Position numbers and translations under genes: made by a program
Shown: piece after piece, positions 56,683 to 64,000 of the stretch
Position numbering within the stretch: position 1 is the stretch's first letter
How the letters are laid out: each line of letters begins with the position of its first letter
Assembly (NCBI RefSeq): GCF_020177055.1
Contig: NZ_JAIQXT010000002.1
Coordinates: 186,001-250,000, forward strand
Origin: Sphingomonas sp. R647
Lineage (GTDB): Bacteria > Pseudomonadota > Alphaproteobacteria > Sphingomonadales > Sphingomonadaceae
Length of the DNA stretch: 64,000 bases
Reading direction: 5' to 3'
Notes under the pieces: model-generated
Seen by the model: the letters and a program-made list of their open reading frames with translations, nothing else
Database searches by the model: none
What the model was told of the DNA's origin: nothing

Positions 56683-57406
56683 CCCGATGGACCTTCCCGA
56701 CGAACGCGAACTGCTCGCCGCCGAGCTTGCGCTGGGCGTGCTGGAGGGCGACGCGCTGGCTGCGGCCAACCGTCGCCTGCTGACCGACGCGGCCTTCGCC
56801 GAAGAGGTTGAGGCGTGGCGCGATCGGCTGGCGGGCATGGCGCTCGACGTGCCCGACGAAACGCCGCCGGACGAATTGTGGAGCCGTATCGAGCGCGCGA
56901 TCGACGGCACCGGCCCCGCGCCGGTCGTCGATCTGGTGCCGCGTCGCCAGTTGCGGCGGTGGCAGTTCGGCACCGCTGCAGCCGGAGCGGTCGCTGCCGC
57001 GCTTGCGGTCATGCTGGTCATCCCGCGCCCCGATCCGCTGACCATCCCGCCGCCGACGCAGGCCGCGGCCCAGCCCGCAATCGTCGCGCAACTGCGCGGC
57101 GAGGGGGAGGGGCCGCTGGTTGCCGCGCGCTATGATCCGTCGACGGCACAGCTGCGGCTGGTCGCGCAGGACATGGGCGAGGACCCGCGCGTGCCGGAGC
57201 TGTGGATCATTCCCGAAGATGGTATCCCGCGCTCGCTCGGCGTGATTCAGCCGGCAGGCGACACCCAGCTTGCCGTGGCCGAAGGGCACCGATCGATGCT
57301 GCATGATGGCGCGACGCTGGCCATCACCATGGAGCCGCGCGCGACCGCGCCGCACCCTGCGCCGACCGGACCGCGCGTGGCTGCAGGAAAAATTTTCGGC
57401 ATCTGA
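56675..57406 (+). CDS. Anti-sigma factor (RskA-like)
   Basis: The 243-residue protein has a cytoplasmic N-terminal anti-sigma domain (ELLAAELALGVLEGDALAAA), one membrane segment (AAAGAVAAALAVMLVI) and a periplasmic C-terminal RskA-type domain (ELWIIPEDGIPRSLGVI). It should hold the ECF sigma factor inactive until an envelope signal is received. The fasciclin gene 83 bp downstream may be a target. Confidence 0.9.
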   Translation: MVDPMDLPDERELLAAELALGVLEGDALAAANRRLLTDAAFAEEVEAWRDRLAGMALDVPDETPPDELWSRIERAIDGTGPAPVVDLVPRRQLRRWQFGTAAAGAVAAALAVMLVIPRPDPLTIPPPTQAAAQPAIVAQLRGEGEGPLVAARYDPSTAQLRLVAQDMGEDPRVPELWIIPEDGIPRSLGVIQPAGDTQLAVAEGHRSMLHDGATLAITMEPRATAPHPAPTGPRVAAGKIFGI

Positions 57407-57489
57407 CATCCGGCGCGCATCCGCCGCCGTATCTCCTGCGCAACCCGGCCCCAAGTGGTCCGGGCACTGCCACGAAAGCAGGAGGATTT

Positions 57490-58047
57490 ATGAAGTTTCG
57501 TACCTCGCATTTCGCACTGGCGCTTGCCGGTGCCGCGCTGGCCACTGGTTCGGTCGCGATCGCCGGACAGAACAAGATGGTCGGCGGTGCCGCGATGTAT
57601 CCGACCAAGGATATCGTCGATAACGCCGTCAATTCGAAGGATCACACCACGCTGGTCGCCGCAGTGCAGGCTGCGGGCCTGGTCGACACGCTGAAGTCGC
57701 CCGGACCGTTCACCGTGTTCGCGCCGACCAACGCCGCGTTCGCCAAGCTCCCCGCCGGCACCGTCGACACGCTGCTGAAGCCGGAGAACAAGGGTACGCT
57801 GACCGCCGTGCTCACCTACCATGTCGTGCCCGGCAAGATGATGGCTGGCGATATCGCGGCCAAGGCCAAGGCGAATGGCGGCAAGCTGGACCTGACCACC
57901 GTTCAGGGCGAAAAGATCACCCTGTCGATGCGCGGTTCGGGCTGGATCGTCACCGATGCCAAGGGCGGAACGTCCAACATCACCATCGCCGATGTCGCGC
58001 AGAAGAACGGCGTGATCCACGTCGTCGACTCGGTACTGCTGCCCTGA
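57490..58047 (+). CDS. Secreted fasciclin-domain protein
   Basis: The 185-residue protein has a signal peptide ending near VAIAGQ and one FAS1 domain (GPFTVFAPTNAAFAKLPAGT, VLTYHVVPGKMMAG, NGVIHVVDSVLLP). FAS1 proteins often mediate adhesion. A strong AGGAGG site precedes the start. It follows the sigma/anti-sigma pair, as in other alphaproteobacteria. Confidence 0.93.
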   Translation: MKFRTSHFALALAGAALATGSVAIAGQNKMVGGAAMYPTKDIVDNAVNSKDHTTLVAAVQAAGLVDTLKSPGPFTVFAPTNAAFAKLPAGTVDTLLKPENKGTLTAVLTYHVVPGKMMAGDIAAKAKANGGKLDLTTVQGEKITLSMRGSGWIVTDAKGGTSNITIADVAQKNGVIHVVDSVLLP

Positions 58048-58057
58048 TCTGACCCCC

Positions 58058-58089
58058 GTCGCGCGGGTTTTTACCCGGCCCCGCGCGAC
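58058..58089 (+). terminator. Hairpin terminator after the fasciclin gene
   Basis: GTCGCGCGGG (58058-58067) and CCCGCGCGAC (58080-58089) form a perfect 10-bp stem with a T-rich loop, 11 bp after the stop. No U-tract follows. Confidence 0.6.
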
Positions 58090-58135
58090 ACCCCGCCGGT
58101 GTTGTTTCCCTCTTTAACCATCGGCGGGACTACCG

Positions 58136-58168
58136 CCCGCCCGGCCACTGTCTCTCAGGCCGGGCGGG
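58136..58168. terminator. Bidirectional hairpin between convergent genes
   Basis: CCCGCCCGGCC (58136-58146) pairs with GGCCGGGCGGG (58158-58168), loop of 11 nt. It lies between the convergent fasciclin and SufE-like genes. Confidence 0.55.
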
Positions 58169-58203
58169 TACGGTCGTTTGACCGACCCGCCACCGGCCCT
58201 GGC

Positions 58204-58611
58204 TCACGCGGCGTAGCGCTCCGCCGTCGATCGGATCAGCGCGATCATGTTCGGAATGCCCTGCGTCCGGTTGGAACTCAGCTGGTTACGCAGGTCGAAC
58301 GGCGCCAGTGCCCCCTCGATATCGCTCGCGAGAATATCCACCGGGCTCCGATCCTGCACCGCCAGCAGCACGAGTGCGATGATCCCCTTGGTGATCGCGG
58401 CGTTGCTGTCGGCGAGGAAGTGGAGCGCACCGTCGTCACGCACCGTCGGATAGACCCACACCGCTGCCGAACACCCGCGCACCAATGTCGCATCGGTCTT
58501 CAGCGCATCGGGCATCGGCTCCAGCGCCTTGCCGAGGTCGATCAACAGCCGATAGCGGTCATCGGCGTCGAGAAATTCATACTCATCGGTCAGGTCGGAC
58601 AGGCTGGTCAT
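58204..58611 (-). CDS. sufE: SufE-family Fe-S assembly protein
   Basis: The 135-residue protein has the SufE fold sequence (LTDEYEFLDADDRYRLLIDL, LVRGCSAAVWVYP with the sulfur-accepting Cys, and ITKGIIALVLLAVQDRSP). SufE takes persulfide from the cysteine desulfurase SufS. The ATG at 58611 gives the usual length; the longer frame was rejected. No suf genes are nearby, so it is a stand-alone copy. Confidence 0.92.
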   Translation of the reverse strand: MTSLSDLTDEYEFLDADDRYRLLIDLGKALEPMPDALKTDATLVRGCSAAVWVYPTVRDDGALHFLADSNAAITKGIIALVLLAVQDRSPVDILASDIEGALAPFDLRNQLSSNRTQGIPNMIALIRSTAERYAA

Positions 58612-58710
58612 GGCCGGGCGTTTAGCGGCGTCGGCGCGCACCGTCACCTGATCTTGCGCGCAGGGCCGTCGGCACGGCACAACGTGTTCGTCTTCGCTTC
58701 GGGAATTGCC

Positions 58711-59592
58711 ATGTCACGCTTTGCCACGTTCAGTATGGCCCTGTCCCTGCTCGCTGCGCCGGGCATGGCAAGCGCGCAGTCCGCGCCTTCGTCGTCAGTC
58801 GCCGTCTCCAGCCAGCGCGAGATCGTCTATCGCACCGCCGAAACCGGTCCGCTGCACCTCGACCTTCACCGCCCGAACACCGCGAAGGGCAAACGCACCC
58901 CCGTGCTGGTCGTGATCCATGGCGGGGCATGGGCGCGGGGCGAGCGGCCTAAGGGCTGGACCGGCTATCGCCGTTTCGTCGAGGCGGGGTTTGCGGTGGT
59001 CAGCATGCAATATCGACTGTCGGGACAGGCCCGCGCACCCGCCGCCGTCGAAGATGTCCGCTGCGTGATGGGCTGGATCGCGCGTTCGGCGGAGCGCGAG
59101 GGGCTGGACCCGAAGCGGATCGTGCTGATGGGCACATCGGCGGGTGCGCACCTTGCACTGATGGCTGCCTATGTGGACGCAAGCGAGGGGCTGGACCCGG
59201 CGGGGTGCGGACCCGCGCCGCGCGCGGCTGCGGTGATCGACTTTTACGGCCCTACTGACCTTCGCCCGCAATCGCTCGGCGCGTGGAACAGTCCGTCGAT
59301 CGGCAAATGGGTCGGGGAGGGGGAGGCGGGCGCCGCGATGGCCGCCCGCATGTCGCCGATCACCCGCATCAAGCCGGGCCAGCCGCCAGTCTTCATCGTC
59401 CATGGCGATGCCGACCCGGTGGTCCCGGTCGCCGCATCGATCGCGCTAAAAGCCGCGCTCGAGCGGGCGAAGGTGCCGACCGAACTCCATGTCGTCCCCG
59501 GCGGGGTGCATGGAAAGTTCGATCCCGTTGTGCAGGATCGCCTGCTGGCCGATGCGGTGACCTTCCTGAAGCGTCACCGCGTGATCGACTGA
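58711..59592 (+). CDS. Secreted alpha/beta-hydrolase (esterase/lipase)
   Basis: The 293-residue protein has a signal peptide (FSMALSLLAAPGMASAQ), the oxyanion motif VIHGGAWARGE (HGGA), the nucleophile GTSAGAHLAL, Asp in VHGDADPVVP and His in GGVHGKF. This is the BD-FAE/hormone-sensitive-lipase-like group. The substrate is unknown. The reading frame upstream of 58711 belongs to the antisense of sufE and was excluded. Confidence 0.88.
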   Translation: MSRFATFSMALSLLAAPGMASAQSAPSSSVAVSSQREIVYRTAETGPLHLDLHRPNTAKGKRTPVLVVIHGGAWARGERPKGWTGYRRFVEAGFAVVSMQYRLSGQARAPAAVEDVRCVMGWIARSAEREGLDPKRIVLMGTSAGAHLALMAAYVDASEGLDPAGCGPAPRAAAVIDFYGPTDLRPQSLGAWNSPSIGKWVGEGEAGAAMAARMSPITRIKPGQPPVFIVHGDADPVVPVAASIALKAALERAKVPTELHVVPGGVHGKFDPVVQDRLLADAVTFLKRHRVID

Positions 59593-59611
59593 ACTTATTT
59601 AGAAGATGGGT

Positions 59612-59639
59612 GGGAGCGGCGTCTGCAGCTGCCGCTCCC
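59612..59639. terminator. Bidirectional hairpin between the esterase and psp operon ends
   Basis: GGGAGCGGC (59612-59620) and GCCGCTCCC (59631-59639) make a 9-bp stem with a 10-nt loop, between two convergent transcription units. Confidence 0.6.
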
Positions 59640-59690
59640 GTGGTGCAGTGGCGGTGGCCTCCCAACCGTCCGCCGCTGCTCCGGGGGCTC

Positions 59691-59936
59691 TTACAAATCC
59701 ACGCCTGCGGCGATCGCTTCGAGCTTGCGGATGCGTTCCTTGAGGTCCGCGATCTCGATCCGCGCGCCGGCATTGGTCGGTGCGGCATGGGCGGTGTCGC
59801 CCTGATGGACCAGCGACAGCTCCTGCCGCTTGAGTGCCAGCCAGCCGCGCCATCCTGCGAGGCCCGCTCCGGTCACCATGCCCAGCCCCGCGAGGGTCGC
59901 CAGTGCAATGGCCATGTAGAAATTGGGGTCGGTCAT
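59691..59936 (-). CDS. PspB-like small membrane protein, psp operon gene 10
   Basis: The 81-residue protein has an N-terminal membrane segment (AIALATLAGLGMVTGAGLAG) and a short C-terminal coiled coil (IEIADLKERIRKLEAIA). It has a strong GGAGGAGG site. It is the last gene of the psp transcription unit. It resembles PspB in layout, not clearly in sequence. Confidence 0.75.
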   Translation of the reverse strand: MTDPNFYMAIALATLAGLGMVTGAGLAGWRGWLALKRQELSLVHQGDTAHAAPTNAGARIEIADLKERIRKLEAIAAGVDL

Positions 59937-59980
59937 CACATCCTCCTCCGGTTCCCGCCGGACTTCAGTTGCGTTAGAAT

Positions 59981-60247
59981 TCAGTTCCGACCGTCGCGCA
60001 GCTTCTCGATCTCGCGGTCGAGGCTGACGGTCGAATGATTGTCGGTGATCACCCGCTCGAGCACCGCGATGCGGTCCTTCAGCGTGCGTACTTCCTGCTC
60101 CAGGCGGCGGGCTTCGGCGCTCACCGCGGGATCGTTGGCGACATAGTCGTTGCCGCGGCCATCCTTCTGGATGCCCATCTTGGCGCGGACGATGTTGCCG
60201 ACGGTTACGATCGCTACGATCATCACCACCATGAACGCCCAATCCAT
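59981..60247 (-). CDS. PspB-like small membrane protein, psp operon gene 9
   Basis: The 88-residue protein has one membrane segment (FMVVMIVAIVTVGNIV) and a coiled coil (RRLEQEVRTLKDRIAVLERV) ending ITDNHSTVSLDREIEKLRD. The terminal pattern, a VLERI-like heptad then ITD and DREIE-LR, is shared by several proteins of this operon. Confidence 0.8.
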   Translation of the reverse strand: MDWAFMVVMIVAIVTVGNIVRAKMGIQKDGRGNDYVANDPAVSAEARRLEQEVRTLKDRIAVLERVITDNHSTVSLDREIEKLRDGRN

Positions 60248-60291
60248 CACCTGTCTCCTGTTCGTATGATCTTGTGTCGGCCCTTGAGGGG

Positions 60292-60423
60292 CTATTCGGC
60301 CGGCTGGACGGCGACTTCGCGTGCCAGCCGCGCGGCGCGGCGGACGGGGCGGTCGCGCATCTCGGCCATCGTGACGCCGATCGCGCCAATGACGCCCAGC
60401 ACCGCGAACAATCCGATCAACAT
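60292..60423 (-). CDS. 43-residue membrane peptide, psp operon gene 8
   Basis: The short gene starts at the ATG at 60423, after GGGAG, and encodes a membrane segment (MLIGLFAVLGVIGAIGVTMA) with a basic tail (RDRPVRRAARLAREV). Position and ribosome site support it as a real gene. Confidence 0.65.
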   Translation of the reverse strand: MLIGLFAVLGVIGAIGVTMAEMRDRPVRRAARLAREVAVQPAE

Positions 60424-60449
60424 GGTAGATACTCCCTTACAAAATTCGT

Positions 60450-60728
60450 TCAGTTCACCGGCCGGTCGTCGCGCAGCCGTTCAATCTCGTTCGCCAGGTC
60501 GGCACCGCGGTCGGTGACGATCCGCTCCAGCACCCGCACCCGCTGCTCCAGCCGTTCGGTGTGCGCCGCATATTGCGCGGCGCGTTCGGCGGTCTGGGCG
60601 GTGAGCACTTCGGCCATCTTTTCCTTGTGCTTCAGCCAGCGTTTGAACATCTCGCCGCCGACCCCCAGGATCACCGGGATCCCCACGACGATGAAGAAGA
60701 AGGCGATTACGAAAGGCGCTTTTTCCAT
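60450..60728 (-). CDS. PspB-like small membrane protein, psp operon gene 7
   Basis: The 92-residue protein has a membrane segment (FVIAFFFIVVGIPVILGVGG) and a coiled coil (HTERLEQRVRVLERIVTDRG), then ANEIERLRDDR. The layout is that of PspB. Confidence 0.8.
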   Translation of the reverse strand: MEKAPFVIAFFFIVVGIPVILGVGGEMFKRWLKHKEKMAEVLTAQTAERAAQYAAHTERLEQRVRVLERIVTDRGADLANEIERLRDDRPVN

Positions 60729-60739
60729 CGTCCTGCCCC

Positions 60740-61060
60740 TTAGTTCTTGCTGACGCGCAGGGCTTCGATCTCGCGATCGAGTGCGTGGCTGCTGTCGGTC
60801 ACGATCCGCTCGACATTGGCCAGGCGGTCCTTGACCGAACCCAGTTCCGCACGGAGCTGGGCATTTTCCTGGCTGATCAGCTTGATGCGCTCGACCATCT
60901 CGTCATTCTTCTGCGGATAGACCGCCTGACCCCAGGCCCCGTCCAGCGGGTAGCCATTCTTGATGCGGAGCCAGGTGGTGAACATCCATCCGATCATCCC
61001 GGCGACGCCGACGATCGCGATCGTGGGGGCCAGCGCGGTGAAGAAGTGCAGCTTTTCCAT
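60740..61060 (-). CDS. PspB-like small membrane protein, psp operon gene 6
   Basis: The 106-residue protein has a membrane segment (LAPTIAIVGVAGMIGWMFTT), then the stretch WLRIKNGYPLDG and a coiled coil ending RLANVERIVTDSSHALDREI. The (I/A)K-GYP motif is shared with the next gene upstream (61075-61365). Confidence 0.8.
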   Translation of the reverse strand: MEKLHFFTALAPTIAIVGVAGMIGWMFTTWLRIKNGYPLDGAWGQAVYPQKNDEMVERIKLISQENAQLRAELGSVKDRLANVERIVTDSSHALDREIEALRVSKN

Positions 61061-61074
61061 CTCTCTTGTCCTTC

Positions 61075-61365
61075 TCAGCGCAGGCTGTCGATCTCGCGGG
61101 CGGTCCGCTCGGCGGGGTCGGTGGCGATGCGCTCAAGCACCGCGATCCGCTCTTCCAGCCGGCTAACCTGCCCGGTCAGTCGCGCATTTTCGTTGGTCAG
61201 CAGTTCGATCTTGCGATCCGCCTGGGGATTTTCCTTGGTGGTCGTCCCCATCCATTCGTTTTCGATCGGGTATCCGTGCTTTGCGCGGATCCAGGTCGAA
61301 GCGAGCCAGCCAAAGGTCGTGATCGCGATGATGGCGATGACGAAGCCCGGTCCACCCCAACTCAT
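61075..61365 (-). CDS. PspB-like small membrane protein, psp operon gene 5
   Basis: The 96-residue protein has a membrane segment (GFVIAIIAITTFGWLAS), WIRAKHGYPIENEW, and a coiled coil (SRLEERIAVLERIATDPAER) ending REIDSLR. It is clearly related to its operon neighbour at 60740. Confidence 0.8.
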   Translation of the reverse strand: MSWGGPGFVIAIIAITTFGWLASTWIRAKHGYPIENEWMGTTTKENPQADRKIELLTNENARLTGQVSRLEERIAVLERIATDPAERTAREIDSLR

Positions 61366-61395
61366 AACATTTCCCTCCTGTTGAGCCCCCCGGTC

Positions 61396-61773
61396 TTAGC
61401 GGAGGCGCTCGATCTCGTCGGCGAGCTGCGTGTTGCGGCTCGTGTAGAAGGTCTCGATGTCGGCCATGCGGCGATCGATGTCGCGCAGCTTGGAGCGGAC
61501 TTCCTGGGTCGAGCGACGCGGATTGGCGCGCACCCCCTGCCAGAATTTCGCTTCCTCGGCATTGTCGTAAAGGCCGATCGGCTTCTGCGACACGACCATG
61601 GCGAGGCCGATATAGACGAAGAACATCAGCGGAAAGGTAGCGACCAGCAGGGCGAGGAAGCCCAGGCGGATCCACAATGGGTCGACCCCGGTATATTCGC
61701 CCAGACCTTCACAGATCCCGAGCCACTTGCCGTTGACCTTGTCGCGATACAGTTGCGTGCGGCTGACAGACAT
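61396..61773 (-). CDS. pspC: Phage shock protein C
   Basis: The 125-residue protein has the PspC domain (RDKVNGKWLGICEGLGEYTG, then VDPLWIRLGFLALLVATFPL) followed by a coiled coil. The ATG at 61773 follows GGAGG. PspC is the inner-membrane sensor that with PspB binds PspA. Confidence 0.92.
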   Translation of the reverse strand: MSVSRTQLYRDKVNGKWLGICEGLGEYTGVDPLWIRLGFLALLVATFPLMFFVYIGLAMVVSQKPIGLYDNAEEAKFWQGVRANPRRSTQEVRSKLRDIDRRMADIETFYTSRNTQLADEIERLR

Positions 61774-61774
61774 C

Positions 61775-62056
61775 TCAGTTCCTCCGTGCGCGTTCATAGT
61801 CGGGGAGTTCGCGGGCCGGCGGCGTGTCATTGCCGCGCAGGCGGAACTCGGGATTATCGGCGGCGATGATCCGCTCGATGGTGTGCAGGCGATCCTCCAG
61901 GCGACGCGCCGTATAGTGCAGCTCGTCGAGCAGGCTTTCGTCCTCGCCGGTGAGCGACTTGGCCTGCTTCCACTTGGTCACATAGTGGAGGATGATCCAG
62001 GGCATGCCGATGAAGAGCATGCCGACGACGCCGATCGGGACCAGGATCTCTTCCAT
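61775..62056 (-). CDS. pspB: Phage shock protein B
   Basis: The 93-residue protein has an N-terminal membrane segment (ILVPIGVVGMLFIGMPWIIL) and the PspB-type helix (ARRLEDRLHTIERIIAADNP). It lies between pspA and pspC, with 1-3 bp spacing. Confidence 0.88.
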   Translation of the reverse strand: MEEILVPIGVVGMLFIGMPWIILHYVTKWKQAKSLTGEDESLLDELHYTARRLEDRLHTIERIIAADNPEFRLRGNDTPPARELPDYERARRN

Positions 62057-62059
62057 GGC

Positions 62060-62728
62060 TTAATTCCCTTTGTTCAGGCGCGCCTTGAGCGCGGCCAGTT
62101 CGGCATCGACCTTCTCGGCCGACTGGAGTTCGGAGATTTCCTCCTCCAGCGTCTTCTTCGGCGCGCCCAGGTTCAGCGCATCCGCGCGGCCCTCGGCGAA
62201 ATCGACGCGGCGCTCGAGCAGGTCGAAGCGGCTGAATGCGTCGCTGACCTTCGACCCGTGGGTCATCTCGCGCAGCTTGACGCGGTTGTTGGCGCTTTCC
62301 AGGCGAGTCATGATCGCATTCTGGCGGGCACGCGCGTCGCGCAGCTTGGTCTGCAGCTTGGCGATATCCTCTTCCGACGCGCGCAGCGCATCGTCGAGTA
62401 CCGCGATCTCCGCGCTCAGCTGATCGCACATGTCATACGCCTTCTGGCGCTCGACCAGTGCCGCCTTGGCCAGGTCCTCGCGGTCCTTGCTCAGCGCCAG
62501 TTCGGCCTTTTCGGTCCAGCTCATCTGGAGATTTTCCAGCTTAGCGATGTGGCGACGCATTTCCTTCTGGTCGGCGATGGTGCGGGCCGCGCTGGCGCGC
62601 ACCTCAACCAGCGTCTCCTCCATTTCGAGGATGATCATGCGGATCATCTTCGCCGGGTCTTCCGCCTTGTCGAGCAGGTCGGTGAAGTTGGCGGCGATGA
62701 TGTCGCGGGTGCGAGAGAAAATGCCCAT
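62060..62728 (-). CDS. pspA: Phage shock protein A (PspA/IM30)
   Basis: The 222-residue protein is the coiled-coil PspA/IM30 family member (MGIFSRTRDIIAANFTDLLD, then KAEDPAKMIRMIILEMEETL). It protects the inner membrane under stress and inhibits PspF. An AAGGAG site precedes the start at 62728. Confidence 0.96.
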   Translation of the reverse strand: MGIFSRTRDIIAANFTDLLDKAEDPAKMIRMIILEMEETLVEVRASAARTIADQKEMRRHIAKLENLQMSWTEKAELALSKDREDLAKAALVERQKAYDMCDQLSAEIAVLDDALRASEEDIAKLQTKLRDARARQNAIMTRLESANNRVKLREMTHGSKVSDAFSRFDLLERRVDFAEGRADALNLGAPKKTLEEEISELQSAEKVDAELAALKARLNKGN

Positions 62729-62755
62729 CTGAACTTAACTCCTTGGAAACTCGTG

Positions 62756-62789
62756 CCGCCGGGCGGGCTAGGGGGTGCCCGCCCGGCGG
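62756..62789 (-). other. 13-bp perfect hairpin between the first small gene and pspA
   Basis: CCGCCGGGCGGGC (62756-62768) pairs fully with GCCCGCCCGGCGG (62777-62789), loop of 8. There is no U-tract, so it may partly terminate transcription or protect one mRNA segment from decay, setting different levels of the small peptide and PspA. Confidence 0.65.
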
Positions 62790-62795
62790 GATCGC

Positions 62796-62942
62796 TTACG
62801 CGATGGCTGGGGCGGAAACCGTGACACCGTCGGTCGCCGTGACGGCGGGGCCGACCACGGTTGCCAGGCTGGTGGTGCTCACGACCAGGGTGCAGACCAG
62901 CGCCGCGATCGTCGTGCGAAAGCTGTTGTTGCCCTTGTACAT
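62796..62942 (-). CDS. Small exported/membrane peptide, first gene of the psp operon
   Basis: The 48-residue frame starts at the ATG at 62942, about 50 bp after the predicted sigma-54 start point. It has a basic N-terminus followed by a long hydrophobic helix (TTIAALVCTLVVSTTSLA) and a short Val/Thr-rich tail, like a signal peptide or a single membrane segment. No family was recognised. Confidence 0.65.
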   Translation of the reverse strand: MYKGNNSFRTTIAALVCTLVVSTTSLATVVGPAVTATDGVTVSAPAIA

Positions 62943-63000
62943 TGTTTCCGTCCCTCGTTTTCGTCGTTTCGTTCGCCGCCCTTCGCGGCTTGCCAGGAAC

Positions 63001-63019
63001 TTTGCACGGGGCGTGCCAA
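63001..63019 (-). promoter_or_regulatory. Sigma-54 promoter of the psp operon
   Basis: Read on the minus strand, TTGGCACGCCCCGTGCAAA has the GG-N10-GC spacing of a -24/-12 promoter and the TGGCAC box. The predicted start is near 62992, about 50 bp before the first gene. PspF sites should lie in 63030-63110. Confidence 0.82.
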
Positions 63020-63119
63020 TTCGATTTTTCCGCAGATTTCCGCCATTTTCTAACTCTTGCGCGCGATCGGCCAACTCTACTCTTGCCAAAGGTTGGGAAA
63101 ATATCCCAAGACTTCGCGC

Positions 63120-64000
63120 ATGGAGCGGACCACCCATGTCGTTGGCCAGTCGGGGGCCTTTCTCGATGCGCTCGAACACGCCTCGCGTGCCGCGGCGCTC
63201 GACCGTCCGGTGCTGGTGATCGGCGAGCGCGGGACCGGCAAGGAACTGGTCGCCGAGCGCCTCCACCGACTGTCCCCGCGCTGGGACCAGCCGCTCGTCG
63301 TGATGAACTGCGCGGCTTTGCCCGAGACGCTGATCGAAGCGGAATTGTTCGGGCATGAGGCCGGATCGTTCACCGGCGCGACCAAGGGGCGGGCAGGCCG
63401 GTTCGAAGAGGCCGATGGCGGCACCCTGTTCCTCGACGAACTCGGCACGCTCAGCATGGCGGCGCAGGACCGGCTGCTGCGCGCGGTCGAATATGGCGAG
63501 ATTACCCGGATCGGCGCCTCGCGCCCGATGCGGGTCGATGTCCGCATCGTCGCCGCAACCAACGAACATCTGCCCGAACGCGTCGAGCGCGGCACGTTCC
63601 GCGCCGATTTGCTCGACCGGCTGAGCTTTGAGGTGGTGACGCTGCCGCCGTTGCGCGCGCGCGCCGGCGACGTGCTGGTGCTTGCCGAGTTCTTCGGCCG
63701 GCGCATGGCGGCGGAGCTGGGGCGCGATTGGGAAGGGTTCGGGCCGACGGCGCTGGATGGCCTCACCAATCACGACTGGCCGGGCAATGTCCGCGAACTG
63801 CGCAACGTGGTCGAACGCTCGGTCTATCGCTGGGACCGGTCGGGTCCGGTGGACGAGATCCAGGTCGATCCGTTCGCCTCACCCTATCGCCCGCGGCCAA
63901 TGCCGCACGGCATCCCCGGCAACGCCGCGCCGGTTCAGCTGACCACCGAGGAACCCGGCCCGCTTCCGCGCCGCGAGGACGACCTGTCCGGCGACTTCAA
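63120..64000 (+). CDS. pspF: PspF, sigma-54 activator (3' end outside window)
   Basis: The visible 293 residues contain the AAA+ sigma-54 activator domain: Walker A GERGTGKE, the sigma-54 contact loop GSFTGA (a variant of GAFTGA), Walker B GGTLFLDELG and NHDWPGNVRELRNVVERSVY. There is no N-terminal regulatory domain, as in PspF, whose activity is held by PspA. The DNA-binding domain lies outside the window. It is divergent from the psp operon. Confidence 0.93.
   Translation, partial: MERTTHVVGQSGAFLDALEHASRAAALDRPVLVIGERGTGKELVAERLHRLSPRWDQPLVVMNCAALPETLIEAELFGHEAGSFTGATKGRAGRFEEADGGTLFLDELGTLSMAAQDRLLRAVEYGEITRIGASRPMRVDVRIVAATNEHLPERVERGTFRADLLDRLSFEVVTLPPLRARAGDVLVLAEFFGRRMAAELGRDWEGFGPTALDGLTNHDWPGNVRELRNVVERSVYRWDRSGPVDEIQVDPFASPYRPRPMPHGIPGNAAPVQLTTEEPGPLPRREDDLSGDF

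Overview
The window looks like chromosomal DNA of a GC-rich alphaproteobacterium of the Sphingomonas type. The evidence is the codon use, a TonB receptor beside an S9 peptidase, a DnaJ-domain protein and a (2Fe-2S) protein beside tRNA-Glu, and an alphaproteobacterial sigma-54 psp locus. No rRNA gene or CRISPR array was seen.

Left core (1-8.2 kb): a partial LysR regulator diverges from TonB receptor, secreted S9 peptidase, DUF819-type membrane protein and S51 (cyanophycinase-like) peptidase genes. This reads as a peptide uptake and degradation operon with a palindromic LysR operator.

Island 1 (about 8.2-34.78 kb) starts with a P4-type integrase. It carries a duplicated locus in which an AraC regulator diverges from TpsB and TpsA two-partner secretion genes. 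These run with overlapping reading frames into a lasso-type RiPP precursor, an HPr-kinase-like peptide kinase, a PqqD-like RRE protein and an asparagine-synthetase-like cyclase. The left copy has decayed to a gutted tpsB, an intact tpsA, an intact precursor and a kinase stub. The canonical leader peptidase (B2) and the usual Thr(-2) of the leader are both missing. The island ends with AlpA, a sigma-region-4-like mini-protein with an MNT-HEPN protein, and a large STAND ATPase with a Cap4-like nuclease domain plus an unknown partner.

Island 2 (34,735-55,089) is a mobilizable element bounded by 44-bp direct repeats of the 3' half of tRNA-Glu(CTC). It carries an integrase, a TIR operon divergent from a putative PD-(D/E)XK nuclease, a ParB-like protein, a second mini-protein/MNT-HEPN pair, a frameshifted P-loop kinase, a relaxase with accessory proteins, a ParB-fold/HEPN-Toprim pair and a DUF262/DUF3696-ATPase/unknown trio. 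Much of this cargo looks like defence.

Right core (55-64 kb): tRNA-Glu, DnaJ-domain protein, (2Fe-2S) protein, ECF sigma/anti-sigma, fasciclin protein, SufE-like protein, an esterase, and the psp locus. There pspF diverges from a sigma-54 operon of a small ORF, pspA, pspB, pspC and six further small membrane proteins, most with PspB-like architecture.
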